A stretch of DNA of 19,361 bases, from the NCBI GenBank assembly GCA_027604685.1, contig JADHYX010000307.1, positions 7,563-26,923 on the forward strand. The letters are read 5' to 3'. The position numbers and the translations under genes were made by a program. This DNA comes from Lobulomyces angularis (taxonomy: Eukaryota > Chytridiomycota > Chytridiomycetes > Lobulomycetales > Lobulomycetaceae). Below, in pieces: positions 7,935 to 16,961 of this stretch (the stretch's first letter is position 1; the number at the start of each line of letters is the position of its first letter). The notes beneath the pieces were generated by a model that worked only from the letters and a program-made list of their open reading frames with translations, had not been told where the DNA came from and did no database searches.

Positions 7935-8803
7935 ATGGTACTCTTAAATGAGGATGTTTTTCGCTTCAAAGACTTACTTTACGTATAATTTAAAAATTAG
8001 CAAAGTTACAATATTAAAAAAATTAAACAAAATATTTTAAAAGGTTAAATTGAATGTTGAAGAAGAACACCACGAAGATATATTTAAATTATCAAGAAAA
8101 GTAACATGGGATTATGAAAACTACAAAGATAATTTTAAAAAGATGGAAGAAGGTGATTTAGCGATATTTATAGTTTATTTGGTTGACTCAAAGTGGGAAG
8201 AACTTCTTACTGAGTACGAAAATAAGTCCGGATTAAAAAATACCTTGCTAAATGTGGATGGGGATGTTATAAGCGAAGAAGTTGACATAAGGAAGGAATT
8301 TAAGAAATTTTCTTTTGAGGGTATTTTGTTTTTTATTTTTTAAGAAATGATGGTAGCGCTAAAAGCATATTCTTTTTTAAAGGCAATTATTATAGACCAG
8401 TGGGTACGGTAGGTGTATTTTTAAATTCATCTGAATATATTGAATATGGATTAAGTGAGGATGCATTTGCAAATAAGAAATTAAAAATTGCTTCACCTGG
8501 ATTACTAGTAGTGTTTTCTTGTTTTCAAGTAAGTTTTTGAGAATTATGTTTAAAGTTATATATTTATGTTTTTTTTTTTTTGAACTCTTCTAAATTTTTT
8601 TCAAGGGCAACAAATTTGGATCAAGATCAGTAGATTTTGCGGAGTTTTATATAAAAAACGTTAAAAATTTTGAAATTTCTGCATTATGCACAGAAACTGA
8701 TAATGTACAAAATATGAGAATGTATCAAAATAAAAATTATATAAGAATCTGTGAATTGAAACTGGATTGGGGAATGGCTACTTTTTTTAAAAAAGTTTTA
8801 TGA
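7935..8803 (+). CDS. GNAT-family N-acetyltransferase
   Basis: Exons 7935-7982, 8044-8320, 8383-8528 and 8606-8803 give 222 residues. The large second-exon frame has no ATG, so I looked upstream and found a 16-codon first exon (M-V-L-L-N-E-D-V-F) that splices in phase 0 at a GTATAA donor. The second intron uses the acceptor at 8381-8382; the nearer AG at 8343-8344 would break the frame. The C-terminal half has GNAT character: a strand PGLLVVFSCF, then the acyl-CoA pyrophosphate-binding turn Q-G-N-K-F-G-S (residues 157-163) leading into a helix, and near the end N-x-x-x-Y-x-x-x-x-Y (NMRMYQNKNY), the usual late helix with its conserved Tyr. It would move an acetyl group from acetyl-CoA to an unknown amine; the substrate cannot be told. 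The family has many small-molecule and protein acetyltransferases of about this length. Confidence 0.7.
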
Positions 8804-9171
8804 ATTACTTTTAACTGAAAATAAAAGCTTGATATTGATTTTTATTCAACTGTTACTACTTTTTTTTTGCTGATGAAAAATTTTAAAGTTTTTTACAATA
8901 ATTGATTGAAAGGTTAAATGCAAAAACATATTTATCTATTTAATCGACAGTTGGTAAAAGGAGCACCAAAGACTTTAGAAAAAAATTATTTGTATTCTTT
9001 AAATATATTAACCGGAAAAAATAATTAACTTAACTACATTTTGAATTATTAAGATGACCTATATTGAGGTTTTTATTTTGAGTGAAAAAATAAAAAAACT
9101 GATTCGGTTCTTGCCTTCAATAAAAGAGTAGCATTTAGACATGATATTTTATTGCTTGTGTTTGGAAAACT
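8804..9171. other. Convergent spacer between the GNAT and small Zn2Cys6 genes
   Basis: This holds the two facing 3' ends. AATAAA at 8820-8825 lies 16 nt after the GNAT stop, and minus-strand AATAAA at 9153-9148 lies 19 nt after the regulator stop. No gene is seen between them. Confidence 0.55.
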
Positions 9172-10041
9172 TCACCAGTATAAAGTATCTGTTAAATTTC
9201 TAACGTCATCAGCTATTGTTTGAGTATTTGTGTAAGAAGGAGTATTTGAAAGGGAATAATTGTAACTATAAGGAAAAGTGTTTTTCGAAACTTCACAAAA
9301 ATTTGCTTTCGAAGTTGTATTTAAAAGCTTGAAGGTATATTCGTTATTGATTAAAAGGGGAGGAGGAGTAACAGACAATAAGTCAAGGGAGTGACTTGAA
9401 GTTTTGCTGTTATTGGAGATGTTTGCATAGGTGGAACTGTCTAAAAGCATACTTTCCAGTTCGTCTAAATCCAAGCAATTAGTTAATGCGGGACTTGGTA
9501 ATTGTGTTTCAGAATTAGGACTGCAAAGTTGTTGTGGAGTAAAATTTGACGTTGGGTATGACTGTTCCAGTGATGAAAAAAGTGGTCGGTGAACGCTAGA
9601 TGTTAAATCTACCGCAAAATTGCACATTATTGGAGACATTTTCAACTCCTTGTAAGGTGATAAAATTTGAGGGTGTTTTATAGTTTCTATTGATTGATTT
9701 ATGGTAATTTCGCTGTTTTTATTGGTAATGTCGTTGTTAATAAAAACATCTGTGGCAAGTATAGGATATGTTACCTTGGAGTTATCAGAGTTCAATTTAA
9801 CTGCAACAAAATAAAAAATTTAATTAATAAAAAATTTTTTAACTTCATTTTTCAAACCAGAAATTTTTGATTTTGAAACTTCCTTCCATTTTTTTCTTAT
9901 TCTTTTTCCATCGTTAAAAGTACAAATTAAGTTTGATTGTTTGCAGCGAGAACATTGAGGTAAAACACCATCACATTTTCTCTTTCGATGTCTACAATGC
10001 AGACAAGCATTTGTGCATATTTTTCCTCTTTTGGCACTCAT
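9172..10041 (-). CDS. Small Zn2Cys6 (Gal4-type) transcription factor without a fungal-specific regulatory domain
   Basis: Exons 10041-9858 and 9800-9172 (minus) give 270 residues. The junction is fixed by phase: only the GTTTGA donor at 9857 joins in frame to the acceptor TTGCAG. The N-terminal zinc cluster is complete: C13-x2-C16-x6-C23-x6-C30-x2-C33-x6-C40, with the basic RHRKRK loop between Cys 2 and 3 and the KCDG turn. A basic linker (KRIRKKWKEVSK) follows, which may also serve nuclear import. The remaining ~190 residues are Ser/Thr/Asn/Pro-rich with no visible coiled coil or middle homology region. An acidic-hydrophobic stretch (DLDELESMLLDSS) resembles an activation segment. It should bind CGG-type DNA sites in the nucleus. 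Most fungal members are larger, 500-1000 residues; this short form is less usual but not a fragment, since start and stop are clear. Confidence 0.88.
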
Positions 10042-10853
10042 ATAGTGATATCAATAGTTTCGAAAACAAAACGGTGTAGGCTGTTCCAAAAATAAGTTTT
10101 AAATAGTACAGTTGTAGTATAGTTAAATACTCTATAACTCAGACACGATCTGGATTTTTACAGCTACAATATAGATACATCTTACTTTTTTTTACTCTTT
10201 TTTTCATAAAAAATTCATTAAGCAGATTAGGGGCAATTCCTCCGATTGGGTTTTTTTTTTCACTTTTAGCCTTTTTTTTTACATGAAAGCTGAAATAAAA
10301 TTTCATATAAAAACATTATTAGGATCTTTTAATTTTATAACAGTTAACCATAATTAAAAATATTAAGTTGCAGATTACATTTATATTTTTATACTGATAT
10401 CTGCTGGTAAAATTTACAAATACTAATATTGTGAGTTCAGTTTTCATTTTGGCATAGACCGAGACACAAGTTCAGCAGAAAAGCTAAATAGTATATATGT
10501 CTAGGATATGTCTAAACATAATTTCCGTTACTGTTCCTGTTTGGCTTAACCACAATATCAAAATTTTCTCAAAATTAAATAGATTATTCTGTTGACTCCT
10601 TGTCCCAAACTGTTTTTTCTTTATTTATTTGTTTTAATTTATACTCATATGTTGTATCTAAACATAATACGAATTAATTGCTTTCTATAGAGTGTCATAT
10701 CCTTGATGATGTGCATTTGAAGATTTATAATTGTTTTTATATTGAAGTATTATAATTTCTTTTTTTTATTTTTATTTCACACCCACCATCAAATTACTAA
10801 TATATATTTGTTTCAGTGTAACAGTCTTTTTATATATGTACATTACATAACAC
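10042..10853. promoter_or_regulatory. Spacer with the likely promoter of the small Zn2Cys6 gene
   Basis: No coding frame is seen. Flanking genes are both on the minus strand, so the right part holds the 3' end of the larger regulator (minus-strand AATAAA at about 10770-10765) and the left part the promoter of the smaller one. CGG or CCG triplets, the core of Zn2Cys6 sites, occur at 10072, 10242, 10459 and 10525. ATATGTCTA occurs at 10495-10503 and 10506-10514, 11 bp apart, and TCTAAACATAAT occurs at 10511-10522 and 10657-10668. Confidence 0.45.
10495..10668. repeat. Short repeated motifs ATATGTCTA (x2) and TCTAAACATAAT (x2)
   Basis: ATATGTCTA is repeated with an 11-bp period, about one helical turn (10495 and 10506). 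The second copy overlaps the 12-mer TCTAAACATAAT at 10511-10522, which recurs exactly at 10657-10668. They lie about 455-630 bp upstream of the small regulator's start. Confidence 0.4.
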
Positions 10854-13800
10854 CTAACTTGCAAAATCTCTTCTTTCTTTTTCAACTCTCTCAACGACAT
10901 CATTGATAATTGGAGATAATTTATCATAGTATTTTCTAATTAATGGATTTGCTTCATTTTGCTAATTAAATAAAATATAAATTTTGAAAAAAATTAAACT
11001 TACAAATTCTTACCATTTTTAGTATTTTCATAAAAATATTTGAAGTATGGTTCATAACTTCAACCTTTAAAAAAATTAGTTAGTAATTGAGAAATAAAAC
11101 TGTTTTACCCTTCTATCAATAACTGCAGCCCAGCCTTTTCGTTGATGAATACAGTCTAAGGCAAATTCAATCACTTCGCTAAGTGCAATCGCCTAATTTT
11201 TTATAAATTAAAAAAAAAATTAGATGTTTCCGTTTAATTACCATTATGGTGTCCAGAGACAAACGACTATAAAACATCTTATATTCTGAATCTTCTTCAA
11301 GTTTAGAGGATTGCGGAACAACCATCAACGATGCAAATGCCCTAATACAAACACTTTGAAAAAAATTTGTAAAAATAAATTAGTTTATCAATCTGTTTTT
11401 AAATTAAAATTCCTCACAGAATCATATCTAAGGAAGTTCCGACTAGTAAGTGATTTGTGGAAAATTGAAATTTCCCGGTTGGTTGGGCAGACTTTGAATT
11501 ATGATGATCTTAAAAAAAAAGAGATTTAAGAAAATTACTTTAACGCCATAGTTTTTTTTACGGATTTTTGCCAATGCCAAAAGGTATGTTGATGCCACTT
11601 GCAAATTACAGAATTTTTGAACCCAATCTTCGTTGTCTTTCATTTTTTGAGATCCTTGGATGAAATCAGTTAACGAATTGAAGGCTCTATTAGCAGACGG
11701 AATGTTTTCATGCCAAACTAAAAGAGACCGATGAATATCGCTAATCTGTACAAATGGTATTGCATCTAGAACAGCTTTACGAGCAGGAAGTACTGGAGTT
11801 GTAGCGGTTGCTTGCTTGTCAGCACAGTACCTTATAACTCTTCTGTATAAAAAAACCAGCTGCATCATAATCGCCATTCTATTAGCATTTCGTACTCCGT
11901 GCCATTCACCAGTGTCTACAAAACTTAATAATTACAGGTAAACAAATTTACCTTCAGTAGGAAAACCAAGAGCTTCCCACTCGGAAGGGTCTGTCATATA
12001 TAAATGATCCCTTTCATTGCAAAGTAGTGGCCGGGAACCAAAGGTAGATTGCAAAATAAAAATCGCCCTTTAAGATTTACACATAAATTCAACAATTTTT
12101 TTAAAAAAAAAATTACCAGACACATCTTCTGTCTTTCTTTCCACTTGGATTCAAGTTCATTAGGGGATGAAACTTTTCCTCGTAAGGCTCTGATGGAATA
12201 TCCCAATTAAAAACTTGCGCTGCTTTATAAGTTTCTACCATCCAATAAAATCCTTTGTCTTGCGCACCAACATGAAAGAAGTAATAAGATAACAAAGACA
12301 TTGTTTGCAAGCATTCAGTAGAGTAGTGCTAAGTTTTTTTTTTTTAAACCAAATAGCATTTTTCAAACTAACCTCATTCATTGATATCCCTTTTAATGCT
12401 TCTACTGCTGATGTTGCAAACAATTCACTAGCTTTGATCGGTGAACCTCCATAGTCAGGAGTGTATAGGAGTCGATGTTTGGATCGTACAGCACCAAATG
12501 CGCAAATAGCATCTAACAGGTACTGTGGAAAGGGTATAGATTTTGAAGGGTCTGAGTAACCTTCACCTGTTTTTTCTGTTTGGCGCAATCTTTCAAAAAA
12601 TTCTTTCTTTTCAAAGATGGGAACCATAGAAACAGTTGTTTTAAACCAACATTGTTCTATTAAAATTTTTTGCAATTCAGAAAATTGATCTCCTTTATTA
12701 GGAATTGCGGGTGAGCTATTTTGAACTGAAGTTGGTGAAAGGGTTGAATCTAGAAAACAGTTGAAAAATATGCCACTTAAAAAACTTACCTATAAAACTT
12801 AAAATGTCCTGATCAAAATTTAAGTTTCCGGAAGGTAAAAAATCCAAAGACGGCAAATTTCCTTGGGAAGGTGAAAAAAAAGATGCTATTGAATATAAAA
12901 AAAAAAAAAAAATTCTTAGAGTTACGGGAGATATTGAAAAGGTCCCCAAACTGATTTTGTTGACTTTGCATAATATTCTGCTGATGCTTTACCAAAGTCA
13001 ACAAAGGATCCAAATTGATATTTACTGGTGCAAGAAGGGAATCAATAGATGTAGAGTTAGGCGAGTTATTATTATCATTTCCTTGATAAAATTGACTTCC
13101 GCCTTGTAGTTGAGCTAACTGGTTTGCCCCCTGATAAAATTGTTGCATTTGCTGAATTTGCTGTTGCTGTGAATTTGTATCGAATTGATTACTATTACCA
13201 TATGAAGAAGCTCTTTCAAAATTTGACGGCTGCCCTTGCTGCGAGGTATCCATTGCTTTTGATGCAAGCAAAGATTCCAAGTGGTCTAATCTCGACAGTA
13301 ACGCTGATTTATTTCCTAGAAATTAATATAAGAATTAATTTAATATCGATAACTTTCATTAAAGTAAAAGTAAAACAATTACCTTTTTTTGGTCCTCTTT
13401 TCCCAACCTCCATTTTAAATGTACAATCTTCATTGTTATGTACTGAACAGTTTCCACATCTAACCCATCAGATAAAAAAAATAAGAGCTGTTAATAAAGC
13501 TTCCTTATATTATGATATTGAAGTATTATCGTTTTTACCTTGGTTGTGCTCCATCACATTTTCTTTTCTTTATTCTAATAAAAACAAATTTGAAAACAAT
13601 AATTTAAATAATTAAGTAAGCATAGAACAAATTATATATAAACTAACCTACAATAATCACAGGCCTGTGTAATTGGAGTTTTTCCCTTCTGCTTAAAATA
13701 TTTGGTTTTTTAAAATTCAAATGTTTTATTATTAAAATAGTAGTAAGTAAGATATTTAAGCATTTTTATTTGAAAGCAATTAAAAAATGATAGAAAAGTT

Positions 13801-13858
13801 ATAAGAAAAAAGGAAGATTGTTGTATCAAACCTTTGTAGGAGAATTTACTTTTCCCAT
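10854..13858 (-). CDS. Zn2Cys6 transcription factor with fungal-specific transcription factor domain
   Basis: Fifteen exons (minus): 13858-13832, 13691-13648, 13574-13539, 13459-13383, 13315-12926, 12885-12790, 12749-12373, 12328-12117, 12067-11952, 11915-11539, 11491-11418, 11353-11242, 11192-11109, 11064-11014, 10961-10854. All phases agree, giving 726 residues. Exons 2-4 build the zinc cluster: C20-x2-C23-x6-C30-x6-C37-x2-C40-x7-C48, with basic loop RIKKRK and the downstream linker KRGPKK. A leucine-rich stretch (SALLSRLDHLESLLAS, residues ~65-80) suits a dimerising coiled coil. Residues ~90-220 are Gln/Asn/Ser-rich. From about residue 245 the fungal-specific regulatory region runs (IEQCWFKTTVSMVPIFEKKE, then LLDAICAFGAVRS, GFYWMVETYKAAQVFNWDIP, SEWEALGFPTEDTGEWHGVR), helical to the end. 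It is a nuclear, DNA-binding regulator; its targets are unknown. The two cluster-splitting introns interrupt Arg codons next to cysteines. Confidence 0.93.
12897..12912. repeat. 16-bp A/T homopolymer inside an intron
   Basis: On the minus strand this is an oligo-T run just before the acceptor ATTCAATAG of the 40-nt fifth intron of the larger regulator. It acts as a polypyrimidine tract and is a likely site of length error. Confidence 0.6.
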
Positions 13859-13868
13859 TTCAATTTTT

Positions 13869-13892
13869 TTATTTTTTTAGGGGGAATAACAT
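13869..13892 (-). promoter_or_regulatory. Possible short upstream ORF before the larger Zn2Cys6 gene
   Basis: ATG at 13892-13890 opens a seven-codon frame (M-L-F-P-L-K-K) ending TAA at 13871-13869, 10 nt before the main start. If in the transcript it could lower translation. The gap to the upstream gene's stop is only 124 bp, so the leader must be short unless transcripts overlap. Confidence 0.3.
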
Positions 13893-13982
13893 TTCTCCAA
13901 TATATAAATACTGAAATATTAATAATAATACAAAAATTTACATTGAAAAGTAACGTCTTTAAAATTTCTAATGCCTAAAATT

Positions 13983-16186
13983 TTAAAAATATTCAATTGT
14001 CGATGTATCGTTACTATTAGGATACAGCTTCAAAACCTTCGAAAAATCCATTGTACGAGAATTCTGAATGGTTGAAACTCTGAAGTAAAATGGTAAGTCA
14101 CTCCCTTCAACTTTAAATGGTAACTCCTGGCTATTTTTTAATTGAAAATAGTTTTTTTTTCCTGTAAATTTACAATATTTAATACTCAGATTTTCATTGT
14201 AATTTTTATGCTTTACCTTGGTACACTTTTATGTCATTCATCATCAATACATATTCAGTTACTGCAAACCGAGCAGCTGAATCATATCCTAATACATTCA
14301 CCAAATCGTCCTGGTATAAAGAAGTTATATTTGTTGTTTGATTAAATTCATAATTCCACTCAATCATTTTATTTTCATGTAAGTTGGTAAAGTTTAAATT
14401 CCAAGTAGGTATAGAGGAACCAAATAAAAAACCATTACCCAAATCACTTTCAAAATTAGTTTCCAAGAAGGAGTCGAACCCCCAACTTAATATTCCACTT
14501 AAAAAAAATCCCAAAAATATGCCTTGTATGATTAATGAAAATCTGGCCTGAATTTTTGTTAGGGAAACTAAAAATAACGCAAGTACATAGTGATGCTAGA
14601 AAAAACAAAATTTTTTATTAATTAAAACATTAAATATGAAACTGGAAAATACCAAGTGTAAAACCAAACCTAGAAGTTTCGCAAAGCTGATGTAAATAAC
14701 AAAAAATATTGTTATCCTGGCACAGATTGTAAAAAGGGTACCATTTTTTCGATGCAAATAAAAGAAGTAAAAAATGACAGACAACACAACTCCAATAATT
14801 AAAATTAAAGGAATCATGTTATCAGCGCGAAACATTTTTGAAGAAAAGGAAAAGCTTGAAAATGGTGGCAAATAACCTTCAATAGTGTCAATATGAATCC
14901 CAATCCACATTGGCAGTAGCCAAAATAACGCCAAATCTTATTTAAATTATTATAAAATTTTTAGATGAAATGTTTTACCAATTGGGAAGTCAGCGGGGGT
15001 TGGTAATGAAAATTTACTGATCCATCGATAAATCACAAATAGTACAGAAAACAATGGGATTATTAAACCAGTTAATTGTCCAATATTGTAGCTATTTTTT
15101 TTATATTAGCTATACTCGATAAGGCTTACCTCGATTTTGAAATAAACGGGGAAACAAAAACAAAATAAACTGAGATCCAAAATAAATTGGACCAATAGAA
15201 ATGCGACTTGGAGCATTTTAGAAATGGCAAAATAATCAATCCAACTATAAAAAAAGGTATAGCATAATAAAATTTATCTTCACAAAATTCCGCTTCACTT
15301 GGAGAGGAAAGACTCAAAGATAAAGGATACGTTGAATCAAAGTTAGTCACTTTTACATTGGCGTTTTCAACACTTGAGTTAAACGTCTGAGAAGCATATG
15401 AATTTTTTACAGTTGCTACAACACAGCCTCCATTGAAATGGTTAATCAATTTTTGTTGTAGAGCTGCCATGCAAATCCAAGTATCTGCCCTATATCCACT
15501 TTCTTCTGATCCAACTATGAATGGTTGATATTGAACTTGTTTTCCACCAACAAATTTTCGGGTAATAGCTCTAGCATTGGAACACTGTGAAGCACATCGA
15601 ACTGGAAAAGTATCTTCGAAAAAAGAAGTTGAAGTTTCTACGGTTACTGATTCAAAACACCCTAAAAAAAGATTACATAAAATCGTTGAAAAGGTTGTGA
15701 TTAATTCTAAATACCTATTGACTCTACTGATGAAAACCCATCAACTTTTGCTGAAAAATAATTGAACTTAACTGTTAATATCGTAATAATTAGCAGACAA
15801 ATGTGAACAAAAATTATTAAGAACTTTGGAACGTTAAATTTGTTGGTAATAAAGCTGTAATTTTGATTTTTTTTTGCTGCGTTTCTAGCAGACGGTGTAA
15901 CTGAGTTTCTCTTTTTGTAATTTACAACTTTATGCAACTGATTTTCTAATTTTTCGAACTTTGAAATTTTTGCTAACTTAAAGTCAGTTTTCTCCTTACA
16001 CTCAACAATTAATTTAATAAATCTAAAAATAGTTCTAACAATCATAGAAGTAAATTACAACATAACAGTTCTAACACTTTCATACCTTAATTTATTATTT
16101 AAAGGTGAAGTACTTGTAACATTTGAGCTGGATTGTGCTTCCATTTCCAGTAAAGAGGGAGAATTAGGATTCGATGGATTACTCAT
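13983..16186 (-). CDS. LCCL-domain multi-pass membrane protein (fungal type)
   Basis: Exons (minus): 16186-16086, 16022-15715, 15661-15130, 15091-14979, 14936-14653, 14595-14217, 14161-13983; phases agree, 631 residues. The cytosolic head (~100 residues) is Ser/Asn-rich, then Lys-rich. Helix 1 (FLIIFVHICLLIITILTV) spans ~101-121. A cysteine-containing region follows (~138-235) with the LCCL signature Y-R-A-D-T-W-I-C-M-A-A-L ending in GGCVVATV. The His usual after the AA in LCCL motifs is absent here. Then come several more membrane helices (FFIVGLIILPFL, LFWISVYFVFV, LTGLIIPLFSVLFVI and others). A strongly fungal-type block follows: HHYVLALFLVSLTKIQARFS, then GIFLGFFLSGILSWGFDSF. A folded C-terminal part ends in Leu-Pro-Phe-Tyr-Phe-Arg. 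Fungal LCCL proteins share this plan; their role is poorly known, and a membrane or secretory-pathway site is likely. The gene shares a divergent promoter region with ARPC1 and ends 124 bp before the larger regulator. Confidence 0.85.
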
Positions 16187-16961
16187 TATGGTTTAGCAAA
16201 CAAGTATATGTTTGTTAAGAAAAACAGCTTGATTTAAAAACCAATCAAGAGTTTATTGGATAAAAAAAGTTTTCTTAAATGACTCCTAAATTTAGAATAC
16301 TTTTAGATTTTAAATCATAAATGCTTGAGCTTAAAAAGGCATAAACCATTTTTAGAGAGATTCATTTTTTCAATAAAGATTCATTTTTTGAAATTTTTTC
16401 AGCAGAATACAACATGTCATGTGGACTTATTATTATTACAGTTCCAGCAGAGTCACAAAATTTAATTTTTATGAATTGATATACATTAGTACTTTCATCA
16501 AATGTATAACTGTATGGAGAACTCACGAATTAACTTGTAACTGGTTAAGGGTTCTGACATTAAAAAGAAAAAGTACAGTTCTACAAATTTTTATTTTCTC
16601 TCATTGATTAAGTTCATATATATAACTACTTTTTTTCTGTTAGTTAAACTTATATCCTTTTAATAAGACAGTTCTTGATTTAACAGTTCTGCAAACATTA
16701 ACATAAATGTGATGCAAGATATTGAGTTTGAACATAATTTCCTAAAAAATTTATAAGTTTCAAATGTTGATGTACGTTTATATATTTAATTAAAAGTTTT
16801 CATTTTTTTCAAAACTGCGTTTGTATTTAATTTAAAATTCTTTGTGAAGACTAAAATCAACTCTTTGCCAATTTGTAGTTACACAGAGTTTCAAAAATTT
16901 GAAGATCATCCAGAAAATTTTATTTACATTCTTTAAAGCTGTGTTATCGTTCTAAAAATCA
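16187..16961. promoter_or_regulatory. Divergent 775-bp spacer between LCCL and ARPC1 genes
   Basis: Both neighbours start at its edges, so it carries two promoters. The 8-mer ACAGTTCT occurs at 16575-16582, 16668-16675 and 16683-16690, with a fourth copy at 16065-16072 inside the first LCCL intron. I see no coding frame of weight. Confidence 0.45.

Noticed and set aside
8341..8382. Acceptor AG at 8343-8344 for the second GNAT intron
   Set aside because: It would join out of phase and hit a stop. The AG at 8381-8382 joins in phase and continues the protein.
11501..11538. Acceptor at about 11509 for intron 10 of the larger regulator
   Set aside because: It gives the wrong phase. The AG at 11493-11492 keeps frame into the next conserved exon.
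13124..13615. Plus-strand 163-codon frame
   Set aside because: Antisense of the Gln-rich exon and zinc-cluster exons of the larger regulator.
16419..16607. Plus-strand 62-codon frame upstream of ARPC1
   Set aside because: Short, no recognisable features, in a spacer that must hold two promoters.
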